From contig NZ_JACYXF010000010.1 in assembly GCF_015352985.1 (NCBI RefSeq), forward strand, positions 62,001 through 126,000: a stretch of 64,000 bases of DNA, in the 5' to 3' direction. The DNA is from Noviherbaspirillum malthae (lineage in GTDB: Bacteria > Pseudomonadota > Gammaproteobacteria > Burkholderiales > Burkholderiaceae_D). The notes beneath the pieces were generated by a model. The model was not told where the DNA came from. It was given only the letters and a program-made list of their open reading frames with translations, and did not search any database. Both the position numbers and the translations under genes were made by a program. Of this stretch, positions 9,085 to 16,771 are shown piece after piece. Position 1 is the stretch's first letter. Each line of letters starts with the position of its first letter.

Positions 9085-9669
9085 ATGCCCCCGACTCCCC
9101 CACCACGCCGCCCCCGCCTCAAGAAGCTGCCGCGCAACTTCTACGCCGGCGACACCACCGAAGTTGCGCGCGCCCTGCTCGGCATGCATCTCGTGCATGT
9201 GCGCGACGGCATCGCGATGCGCGGACGCATCGTCGAAACCGAAGCCTATCTCGGTGCACATGATCTCGCCTCGCATTCCTCGAAGGGCATCACGCCGCGC
9301 ACATCCATCATGTATGGTCCCCCGGGCTATGCCTATGTCTATCTGATCTATGGCATGCATCACTGCATGAACGTCGTCACCGAAGCGGAAGGACACGGCG
9401 CCGCCGTGCTGCTGCGCGCGCTGGAGCCGGTCGAGCATGTCGAGGGGAATACGAAAGGACCGGGGCTGCTGTGCCGTGCGCTCCGCATCGACCGCAGCCT
9501 GAACGGACATGATCTGCTGAGCGAGAACTTTTATATCGCCGATCCCGGCAATACCCGGGATTTCAACATCGTCACGTGCCCGCGCGTCGGCGTGGCCTAT
9601 GCCAAGGAATGGGCGGAAGCGGACCTGCGCTTTTATATCGAGGGCAATCCCTGGGTATCGAAGAAATAA
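9085..9669 (+). CDS. DNA-3-methyladenine glycosylase (AAG/MPG family)
   Basis: This 194-residue base-excision-repair enzyme removes alkylated purines such as 3-methyladenine and hypoxanthine from DNA. After a proline/arginine-rich N-terminus come NFYAGDTTEVARALLGMHLV, the catalytic block GRIVETEAYLGAHDLASHSSKGITPRT (containing the E that activates water) and MYGPPGYAYVYLIYGMHHCMNVV. These are hallmarks of the eukaryotic-type AAG/MPG fold found in many bacteria, distinct from AlkA. Length fits the family. The ATG at 9085 is chosen because the conserved fold starts about 15 residues later. It has no clear Shine-Dalgarno, and no upstream start adds conserved sequence. Confidence 0.9.
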   Translation: MPPTPPPRRPRLKKLPRNFYAGDTTEVARALLGMHLVHVRDGIAMRGRIVETEAYLGAHDLASHSSKGITPRTSIMYGPPGYAYVYLIYGMHHCMNVVTEAEGHGAAVLLRALEPVEHVEGNTKGPGLLCRALRIDRSLNGHDLLSENFYIADPGNTRDFNIVTCPRVGVAYAKEWAEADLRFYIEGNPWVSKK

Positions 9670-9687
9670 GCAATGCGGGGACGGTGA

Positions 9688-9921
9688 TTACTGCCGCCGT
9701 TCCACATCGATCGGTGCCGGCTTGGTCACGCTCTGGTTTTCGAGACCTCTCCGTTCGCGGTTATTGGCATCTGTCTCCGGCTGCCCGCGGTCTTCATCCG
9801 TATCTGCGCCGCCTGACGCATCGGACGTGTACGGCGCGGTGACATTGAGGTCTTCCAGGCTGCCCGGCGCCGGCCTGTCGGCATTGGGATGCGGTTGCTG
9901 CGGCTTGCTGGTTTGTTGCAT
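9688..9921 (-). CDS. Small acidic hydrophilic protein, unrecognised
   Basis: A 77-residue protein (MQQTSKPQQPHPNADRPAPG...) rich in Q, P, D, E, N and T with no hydrophobic segment, so probably intrinsically disordered and cytoplasmic. A good Shine-Dalgarno (CAGGAG) precedes the ATG at 9921 with correct spacing, which is the main support for a real gene. It sits 18 bases from the convergent glycosylase gene and 71 bases downstream of the HDOD gene on the same strand, so it may share that transcript. I do not recognise the family. Confidence 0.5.
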   Translation of the reverse strand: MQQTSKPQQPHPNADRPAPGSLEDLNVTAPYTSDASGGADTDEDRGQPETDANNRERRGLENQSVTKPAPIDVERRQ

Positions 9922-9992
9922 GCTCGGCTCCTGTAACAGAACGGATATTGTTAGGATGGCATGCAGGAAGATTAGTTCTAAAGGCTCCGGGA

Positions 9993-11273
9993 CTAGCGGA
10001 AACTGGCTGCCACCTGATCGCTCCATTCGAAAGCCAGCAGTTGCATCACGTAAAGATCCTTGCAGGAGACCTGCAGTTCGCCGAGCAATGCGCACAGGCG
10101 CGGCTCATCGGCCTGCCGCCATTCGGCGCACTCGGCCACTTCCAGCAGCCGGCCGAAATATCCCTCCCGCCTCAGCAGCGCATCGCTTACGTCGTCGGCC
10201 ACCGGAATCTGTTCCAGGATCTCCGCCATGGGCATGGAAAACAGGGTGTCCATCAGCGACATGATGCCGATGGTGAACGCCGTGTCTGCCAGGCTGCGGT
10301 TGCCGGGGCGGGTCTTTTGCGCCAGCAGTTCCATCAGCCTGCCGCGGGTGGTGGCCTGTCTGGCGAGCACCTCCGCGCCGGCGGCCATGCCGCCGTGGTC
10401 CGCATACAGCATGACCTGCAGCCAGCGCTGCAGCTGATTGCGCCCAAGCACCATCAGCGCCTGGCGCAGCGAGTCGATACGAAGCGTACTGACGGCCGGC
10501 GTGTTGGCCAGACGCAGCAGGTTGAGCCCGAGCGCGATATCCGACTTGATCCGGTGCTCGATCGCGGCATCCGGGGCATCGGACGCCAGCAGGTCCAGCA
10601 GTTCCATGATGGCGGTCTGCGTCGGTGACAGCCTTGCCCCGCCCTGCAAATGAGGTTCGGTGAAAAAGTAACCCTGGAAGGCGTCGAAACCGAGGCCGGC
10701 ACAAAGACTGTACTGGTCCAGGGTTTCGACGCGTTCGGCAAGCAGTTTTTTGCGGTGGATGCGAAAGCCGGCGCAGAAGCGGCTCAGCTCGCCGGCGGAA
10801 CGCCCGGTGATATCGATGCGCACGCCGTCGATGAGGTCGAGCATTTCGCCGATGCCTTGGGTCTGGCTGCTGACCGCAAGCGCAAAACGATAGCCGCGCT
10901 GCCTCAGCGCGGCGAGCTGTTCACGCAGTTCGGCTCCGGCGGCCGGCATTTCGGTCAGGACCAGCGTGAAGCGGTCGGCCGGCAGCAAGGTAAAGATGTC
11001 GCTTGCGAGGGCAATGCTGTCGATGCACAGCATGCCGGGCAAGTCGCCGAGTACGCGCGTCATGCCGTACTTGATGACGTCCGCGATGGCAGAAGCACTG
11101 GCCGGCACTTCTTCGCCGGATGCGTCGAGCGCAGGCCGGGAACCGGCTTCCCGGAACAGCAGCTCATGGGCAGTCAGTTTGCGCGACCGGTCGACCACCG
11201 GACGGCGGGCCATGAAAAAATCCGATGCGAATGCAATCCGGTGGGTACTGCTGAAAGTGACGCTGACGCTCAT
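9993..11273 (-). CDS. EAL-like/HDOD signalling protein (YuxH type)
   Basis: This 426-residue protein has an N-terminal EAL-like domain (about 10-210) and a C-terminal HDOD domain (about 215-410), the architecture of YuxH-type proteins. EAL domains hydrolyse cyclic di-GMP, but this one looks inactive. The opening motif reads AHELLFRE in place of ExEALxR, the DDFG metal-binding segment is absent (ALAVSSQTQG occupies the place), and only the late AExVET and QGYFFTEP motifs are kept. HDOD domains are HD-GYP-related but lack catalytic metal ligands and act in protein-protein signalling. A scaffold or receptor role is therefore more likely than c-di-GMP hydrolysis. The ATG at 11273 precedes a well-conserved start. 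Confidence 0.85.
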   Translation of the reverse strand: MSVSVTFSSTHRIAFASDFFMARRPVVDRSRKLTAHELLFREAGSRPALDASGEEVPASASAIADVIKYGMTRVLGDLPGMLCIDSIALASDIFTLLPADRFTLVLTEMPAAGAELREQLAALRQRGYRFALAVSSQTQGIGEMLDLIDGVRIDITGRSAGELSRFCAGFRIHRKKLLAERVETLDQYSLCAGLGFDAFQGYFFTEPHLQGGARLSPTQTAIMELLDLLASDAPDAAIEHRIKSDIALGLNLLRLANTPAVSTLRIDSLRQALMVLGRNQLQRWLQVMLYADHGGMAAGAEVLARQATTRGRLMELLAQKTRPGNRSLADTAFTIGIMSLMDTLFSMPMAEILEQIPVADDVSDALLRREGYFGRLLEVAECAEWRQADEPRLCALLGELQVSCKDLYVMQLLAFEWSDQVAASFR

Positions 11274-11375
11274 CTGCTCCTCCTTGCCGATCGCTGCCGG
11301 CTTGTCGGCGAAACTTGCCTTTCCTCAACAATACGCCGGCTGGTGCGCATATGCCAGCAGTTTCGAACATTGCGC

Positions 11376-12917
11376 CTACCAGGTGTCGAGACGGTCCCCC
11401 CAGCTGATCATGTCGCGGGTGTAGAAGCGGTAGGCGTCGGGATACTCGGCTCCCATGCGCGCCAGGTCGAAAATGAACAGCGCGCGGCCGATTCCTCGGC
11501 GGCGAAAGCCGCGGCTGCGCTTGCGCAGGATGGCATCGCGCCAGGCGCCGAGGTTGACATAGGTGAAATTATTGCGATCGGGCGAAGGCTTGCTGCATTG
11601 CAGGTCCGCTTCCAACGCCACGTGCGTGTGCCCTTCAACATGCAGCCTCAAGCCGAGTTCCCGGTAGTGCTGCGTGAAAGCCGGCAATCCGAACAGGGCT
11701 CGCGCAGTAATATCAGTTTCCGGTTCCTGCACCTTGGCCATGAGCCGCATCAGCGCCATGTCGAGCCAGTACCATTTCAGTCTTGTCAATATAGACAGCA
11801 CATGCAGGCCGAAGCGGGTGCTTCGCCATGCGCTGTTCCAGGTCTCGGGATGGCCGAGCCACAGTACCAGGCTGTCCCGGAAACAGGTAAGCATGGTGTC
11901 GTGCAAGCCCCTAGCCTGCGGATCCTTGCGTGCCAGCTTTCGCGATTCCGACAGCAGCCTCACCACAGCCGACACGGAGGGCCGGTAGAGATCCATTTCG
12001 TCGAGCAGATTGCACAATCTGTTCGCGCCAGGCAAGTTGGGGTTGATATGTTTGGCGGCGCACCAGATGAAGTGCGACAGCATGCCGGCGGCCACCGTAT
12101 CGCCGAAACAGGGATCGCTGAAAGCCCGGTAACCTTCCTGCTGCCATTGCTGCGGCGTCCAGCCGTCTCCGGGCTTCCAGCCGGCAGTAGCCCGCGCATT
12201 GTCGGCGTCGCGCCACTGGCCATGCGTGGCCAGCAGCCGCAGGCGCGGGTCGGCCAGATAGAACGGCAGCATCGGATACATTTCATCGCGAGCCGTACCC
12301 AGCTGCGCGCCGACCCAGGCGCGGTAGGCATCCGGGATATCGAGCGCGGTGAGGCCGAGGCATTCCTCGTAGAACAGTTGCCTTGCTGCCGGCACCACCT
12401 GCAGTTCCTTGTCGTGGTTGCCGACGATGGGCACGATGGTCACCTTGACGCCCTTGCCGCGCAGGCCGCCCAGGCTCTTGCGCATCCAGTAGAAGAAGCC
12501 GGAATACGGCTGCCCGCTCTCTTCGGGTCGCTTGCAGGCATGGATGCGCACGATGTCGCGCATGATGTCGAGCACGATCTGCGCAAAACGGGGATCATTG
12601 CGCTGCCAGGGATAGACGCCGGCCTCTGCCCACTTGCTGGTGCGGATCAGGTCGACGATGTCGCCGTTGAGGATCAGGATGAGTTCATCAATGCGCTGGT
12701 CGGCGGGCGTGTCGGCCCTGTCGCCCGGATTGCGCACGGCGAATTCCAGCTGCTCGAAGAACAGCTGCCAGTCGGTTTCCGAGGCGGTCTGGTTGCCGAC
12801 CGTGCAGTCGGTGCAATGGATGTCGCTGATCAGCACGCACAGCCGGTTGCCCGGGTCTGCATCCGTCGGCCAGAGCACGAGACCGGGAGGAAGGTCGGGC
12901 CTGCTCGCATCAGACAT
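11376..12917 (-). CDS. Metallophosphoesterase (calcineurin-like), large form
   Basis: A 513-residue calcineurin-like phosphoesterase with the complete dinuclear metal site. Seen in order are SDIHCTD (DxH), LNGDIVDLI (GDxxD), IVGNHDKEL (GNHD), THGQWRD and EGHTHVALE (GHxH). It is about twice the length of the minimal fold, with insertions between the motifs. No signal peptide is visible. It is the last gene of the operon after the GMC flavoprotein and the alpha/beta hydrolase, and its start overlaps the hydrolase's end by 8 bases, which points to translational coupling. The substrate (phosphomonoester, diester or nucleotide) cannot be inferred. Confidence 0.85.
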   Translation of the reverse strand: MSDASRPDLPPGLVLWPTDADPGNRLCVLISDIHCTDCTVGNQTASETDWQLFFEQLEFAVRNPGDRADTPADQRIDELILILNGDIVDLIRTSKWAEAGVYPWQRNDPRFAQIVLDIMRDIVRIHACKRPEESGQPYSGFFYWMRKSLGGLRGKGVKVTIVPIVGNHDKELQVVPAARQLFYEECLGLTALDIPDAYRAWVGAQLGTARDEMYPMLPFYLADPRLRLLATHGQWRDADNARATAGWKPGDGWTPQQWQQEGYRAFSDPCFGDTVAAGMLSHFIWCAAKHINPNLPGANRLCNLLDEMDLYRPSVSAVVRLLSESRKLARKDPQARGLHDTMLTCFRDSLVLWLGHPETWNSAWRSTRFGLHVLSILTRLKWYWLDMALMRLMAKVQEPETDITARALFGLPAFTQHYRELGLRLHVEGHTHVALEADLQCSKPSPDRNNFTYVNLGAWRDAILRKRSRGFRRRGIGRALFIFDLARMGAEYPDAYRFYTRDMISWGDRLDTW

Positions 12918-14730
12918 GGCTGTACTCCGCAGTGCCCTGCTCCGCCAGGCGGGGCTCTGGATGGTTCAGAGCTGCCTGGCTCGGCTCCCCGCGGCTGTGC
13001 TCCTTCAGGAACGCCAGCAGATGCGGGAAAACATCCTCGGCCACGTTGCGGCCCATGAACATGTCCTGGTGCCCGTAGCCTGGAACCACGTGCAGCTTGT
13101 GACGGCCGGGTGCATGCCGCTCCAACAATTCATGGCAATGGATATTGGAGTCGGCGAATACCCGGTTGTCCTGCCCCTGGAGCAGCAGGATGGGCGTCGG
13201 CTGGGCAGCGATATGCGCAGTGTAGTCGTCGGGCAGTGCCGCATATCGCGGATTGCCCGGATCGAACTTGACCGCCCGGTTGCCGCTCTCCACCATCTTG
13301 TGCACATGCCGGTAGTAATGCACCCCGACGCCGCCAAACAGATCGCCCAGACGGTCATGCGTCACCGGCAGCATGTTGGCGTGGTTGAACAGGGCAGGCT
13401 TGCCGCTGCCCCACATGCAGCTGAGCATGTGGCATTCCGGCGAATCGCATTCCTGGTGCACGAAGTCGGTTCCCCAAGCGATCAGCTTGCCGATCGACAA
13501 CCCTGCTTCCCGGCGCCACGAAGGATTGAAGTATTCGATGCCGAGCAGGTTATCCGACAGCCAGGGCGCGACGCCGAGCTTGAACTTCGACCAGGACGGA
13601 ACGCGCGGCGTCAGCGCGACGCTGTTCAGGATCGCGCTGGAAATTCCCTCGACCGTCTTGCCGAACAGGCCCATCGCCATGGTCAGGGCGCCGACGCAAT
13701 GGGCGATCACATGCACCCGCCGCTGCGGACCGATATGGCGGCGCAGTTCCTGCAATGCGGCGGGATGGTCGAACAGCGCGATGTCATCGAAGTTGTAGCG
13801 GGTGCGCGCCAGGTTGTAGGGAAAGCGGCAGCTGCCGCGATAGTCGAGCGTCCAGACGTCGCCGTAGCCCTCGTCCAGCAGCGTCTGCACCAGGTTCCGG
13901 TGCTCCGGCATGATGAACATGTCGGAGGAACTGGTGAGGCCGTGCACCACCAGCACCACGTCCTCGCTGGAGGCACGGTGGAAACGCGTGAGTTCGAGAC
14001 GCAGTCCGTCAGCCGTCAGGAAGGGATGCGTGCTGACGGCGGCGCCGGTGACGCCTTCGGTGGTAAATTTGGCGTAACGCCGCTGCGGCTGGTTCGGCGC
14101 CGGCGGCAGGTGCGGTCCGTAGACATCCCACAGCTTGCCGGCAAAGAAGCGGCCGAAGGCGACCAGGCCGGACACGCTGGTTTCGCCCCGCTGATCGGTC
14201 GCGCGCAGCCCGCGCAAGACCTGCATGAAATCCATCAGGCCGAGGCTGATGATGCCGGTCGCCTGCAACTGGTCGCGTGCAGGCGTATCCGGGTCGGCAT
14301 GTCCGCGATAGACATTGACGTACAGCGTCGTCGTGTCCTTCCAGGCATCGAGCGGCGCGTCATGCTGCACTTGCTTGTTGCCGACGAAAGTGAATTCCTT
14401 CCCCTGCGGCGTGGTGCAGTAAACCTGGTAGTACATTACCTTGCGGTCGCGATCGGCGGTATTGGGCATCAACCGGAAGGTGCCGGACTGCACCGGGCAG
14501 ATGCCGCCGAGCAGCGGGCAGTCGATATGGCCGGACAGCGTGCCGGCATGCTCGGCTTCATCGAGGAATGCGCCGAGATCGTCGATGCGCACCGTCACAT
14601 GCAGGGCGAGCGCATGCCCCGCACGCTCGCCGTCGGCATAGCCGTCCTCGAAGGTGGTGGCTTCGGCGCTGACGTAGCCTTTCATGACTTCGGCGAACTG
14701 GATGCTCACGCCGCTGAGTTTGTCGGACAT
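12910..14730 (-). CDS. Alpha/beta hydrolase with a Cys in the nucleophile position and a beta-rich N-terminal domain
   Basis: The 606-residue protein has an N-terminal region of about 220 residues (FAEVMKGYVS..., CPLLGGICPVQSGTFRL) and a C-terminal alpha/beta hydrolase domain. The latter shows the oxyanion segment VLVVHGLTSSSDMF, a nucleophile elbow VIAHCVGALTM, an acid-bearing strand ILLLQGQDNRVF and the catalytic His in GYGHQDMF (H554). The elbow has Cys (C345) where GxSxG enzymes have Ser, so a Cys-Asp-His triad is predicted. The N-terminal region resembles segments found beside GMC oxidoreductases in other bacteria, sometimes as a fusion. No signal peptide is seen. It follows the GMC gene by 115 bases and overlaps the phosphoesterase gene by 8. 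The hydrolysed substrate (ester, lactone or thioester) is unknown. Confidence 0.82.
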   Translation of the reverse strand: MSDKLSGVSIQFAEVMKGYVSAEATTFEDGYADGERAGHALALHVTVRIDDLGAFLDEAEHAGTLSGHIDCPLLGGICPVQSGTFRLMPNTADRDRKVMYYQVYCTTPQGKEFTFVGNKQVQHDAPLDAWKDTTTLYVNVYRGHADPDTPARDQLQATGIISLGLMDFMQVLRGLRATDQRGETSVSGLVAFGRFFAGKLWDVYGPHLPPAPNQPQRRYAKFTTEGVTGAAVSTHPFLTADGLRLELTRFHRASSEDVVLVVHGLTSSSDMFIMPEHRNLVQTLLDEGYGDVWTLDYRGSCRFPYNLARTRYNFDDIALFDHPAALQELRRHIGPQRRVHVIAHCVGALTMAMGLFGKTVEGISSAILNSVALTPRVPSWSKFKLGVAPWLSDNLLGIEYFNPSWRREAGLSIGKLIAWGTDFVHQECDSPECHMLSCMWGSGKPALFNHANMLPVTHDRLGDLFGGVGVHYYRHVHKMVESGNRAVKFDPGNPRYAALPDDYTAHIAAQPTPILLLQGQDNRVFADSNIHCHELLERHAPGRHKLHVVPGYGHQDMFMGRNVAEDVFPHLLAFLKEHSRGEPSQAALNHPEPRLAEQGTAEYSHV

Positions 14731-14845
14731 GCAATGGCCTCCTTCATTCGAGCGCCCCTTCCCCGCCAGGGCGGAGACGGCACCGTGTCAGATTGATGGA
14801 TGGTATCGGGCCCGCAAGCCTAAGCCGGCGGCCCCGCGTGATGGA

Positions 14846-16630
14846 TCAAAGCTCGGCATCCGGCATGTCGCCGGTGATCTCGTGCGCAATCCACTCCGAT
14901 ACGGCGGTAATGGTTGCCACGGGGTTGGCGCCCAGCGCGGTGGGCATCAGTGAGCCGTCGGCGACATACAGATTGCGGTAATGGAAGACCTGGCCGCGGC
15001 TGCCGTCGAGTGCGCTGACCACGCCCTCCTCCGGCGATGCCGCCAGCGCGCAGCCGCCGAGTGGATGCACGGTGACATTGTTCTTCACCGGCCACAGCCA
15101 GGTCGGCATCGGAACAAAATGGCGGGCGCCGATGAAGCGGGCGAAGCGTTCGCCCAGCGCCAGGATGGCGTCATACAGCGGACGGTTGCTTTCCTGCGGC
15201 CAGTCGATGTCGAGATAACCGTCCTTGTTCAGGCGCAGCACGCCCTGAGCATTGTCCAGGCCCATGCACAGCAGCACGGCGCTGTACTGGGACAGGTCAC
15301 GCGAAAAGAGCTTCTGCACCATGAAGCCGACGCTGCTCTGCTTGCGCCCCGGGTAGTATCGGTCGAACGCATAGCCGAGCACCTGACTGCAGGTCTGCCA
15401 CAGCATCTGGAACGGATTCATCATCGGCCCGAGCGCCGCGGCTGCCCAGCCTACCTGCGTCGGGTAGCTGGCATCCTCGAGAATGAACGCCTGCTTGCAG
15501 TCAAGCTTGTCGAACAGGTGATGGTCGGTGTACTGGGTGATGACCGGTCCGTAAGTTGAATTCACCTGCTTCTTGCCGTCGACCGCGAAGGCAAGGAAAT
15601 CGCCATTGCCGGAGAACTGCCGGCCGAGGCGGGAAGAAATGCGCGGCAGGCTGCGGTGGACGTCTCGGCAGCGCAGCAGCAGTTCGTTCGTGCCCAGCGT
15701 GCCGGCGGACACCACGACGCGCCGGGCGATCACTTCGCGCTGTTCACCCTGCTCCACGTCGCGGTAATAGACGCGGTAGCCATGACTTCCATCGGCGCCG
15801 GGGTCGTCGGCCTGGCGCTCGTTGAGCGGCACGATGCGCTCCACCAGCGACTGCGTGCGCACTTCCAGCCCGTAGCGGTCGCGGGCCACATGCAGATAAT
15901 TGTGGTCGACCGAGTTCTTGGCCTGCACATTGCAGCCGATATCGCATTCGCCGCAATAGGTGCATGAAGTCTGCAGCGCGCCGTAGCGGTTGGGCTGCTG
16001 CACGCCCAGCGGCAGCGGCGCGCCGTTGCCCTTGTAGCTGTAGTCGTTGCCGAAGTAGACGCAGATATCGGCCAGTTTCGTCTTCAGACCGGCTTCACGG
16101 GCAAAGGACTGGAACTGCACCGTGCGCTGGATATGGCGCCTGTCGTCGGGTCCGGATGACGGAGGCACGGTGCGGGCACCGAGAACCTCCCGGGCAACGT
16201 CGTAATACGGCGCGAGCGTGTCGCGGTTGAGTGCAGCCGGCCAGTTCTGTTCGAAGACTGCTGCCGGCGGGCGCAGGAAGACATTGGCGTAGATCTGCGA
16301 ACCGCCGCCGTAGACCGCGGAGGTCACGGTATCGATCTTGCCGAAATGCCGGATGTCGAACATCCCGGTAAGATGTCCGCGCTGTCCCTTGCGCCTGCGC
16401 ACCGCATGCGGCCTGCGCGCGGCATCCCCCTGGGGGCACCAGACGTTGTCGGCCAGGTCATGCGGGCTGCGAGGGTAGGCGCCCAACGGGTACTGCCGGC
16501 CGCGCTCGAGCAGAAGCACGCGTCCCGGCCACCGTCGCGACAGACGTGCCGACATCACTGCCCCGCCGAAGCCGCTACCAATAATTAATACGTCATACTG
16601 CGCTGGTATGCTCATGCTCATTCCTGACAT
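14846..16630 (-). CDS. GMC-family FAD oxidoreductase (cholesterol oxidase/long-chain alcohol oxidase-like) with a Cys cluster
   Basis: A 594-residue glucose-methanol-choline family flavoprotein. The FAD Rossmann motif is YDVLIIGSGFGGAVMSARL (about residues 13-31), followed by LLLERG. Near the C-terminus are TVHPLGGCALA and a final ANPVATITAVSEWIAHEI that completes the FAD/substrate fold. A four-cysteine motif C223-TY-C226-GE-C229-DIG-C233 sits where some GMC dehydrogenases carry an iron-sulfur cluster and where the long-chain alcohol oxidase branch has a conserved Cys-rich loop. No Tat or Sec signal is evident. It is first in a three-gene operon and divergent from a 7TMR-DISM hybrid kinase. 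A role in oxidising a sterol-like or long-chain alcohol is a family-level guess only. Confidence 0.85.
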   Translation of the reverse strand: MSGMSMSIPAQYDVLIIGSGFGGAVMSARLSRRWPGRVLLLERGRQYPLGAYPRSPHDLADNVWCPQGDAARRPHAVRRRKGQRGHLTGMFDIRHFGKIDTVTSAVYGGGSQIYANVFLRPPAAVFEQNWPAALNRDTLAPYYDVAREVLGARTVPPSSGPDDRRHIQRTVQFQSFAREAGLKTKLADICVYFGNDYSYKGNGAPLPLGVQQPNRYGALQTSCTYCGECDIGCNVQAKNSVDHNYLHVARDRYGLEVRTQSLVERIVPLNERQADDPGADGSHGYRVYYRDVEQGEQREVIARRVVVSAGTLGTNELLLRCRDVHRSLPRISSRLGRQFSGNGDFLAFAVDGKKQVNSTYGPVITQYTDHHLFDKLDCKQAFILEDASYPTQVGWAAAALGPMMNPFQMLWQTCSQVLGYAFDRYYPGRKQSSVGFMVQKLFSRDLSQYSAVLLCMGLDNAQGVLRLNKDGYLDIDWPQESNRPLYDAILALGERFARFIGARHFVPMPTWLWPVKNNVTVHPLGGCALAASPEEGVVSALDGSRGQVFHYRNLYVADGSLMPTALGANPVATITAVSEWIAHEITGDMPDAEL

Positions 16631-16771
16631 AGCCTTCCGCTCGCAAAAGCTGGGTATATTTTTGCAGCCTCAGTTATTATTTCTTTTCAGAAATTCGCAC
16701 TTTATAACAAAATGTAACTAAATGTAGTCGTTACACAATGTTTTTATAGATTTCAAAACGCGTTCGTAGTC
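16631..16771. promoter_or_regulatory. Divergent promoter region between the GMC operon and the hybrid kinase, with an inverted repeat
   Basis: This AT-rich 141-base region serves both directions. It contains TGTAAC (16713-16718) and GTTACA (16730-16735), a perfect 6-bp inverted repeat with an 11-base spacer, the size of a dimeric regulator site. Which protein binds it is unknown. Confidence 0.4.

Noticed and set aside
8693..9106. Possible 137-residue gene on the minus strand in the spacer
   Set aside because: It includes the C/G-run hairpin translated as a PSRGGLGWGWG peptide, typical of non-coding repeats, and has no convincing ribosome-binding site.
10650..13058. Long open frame on the plus strand across the HDOD and phosphoesterase genes
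   Set aside because: It crosses two recognised genes and their junction, which a real gene would not do, and shows no motif.
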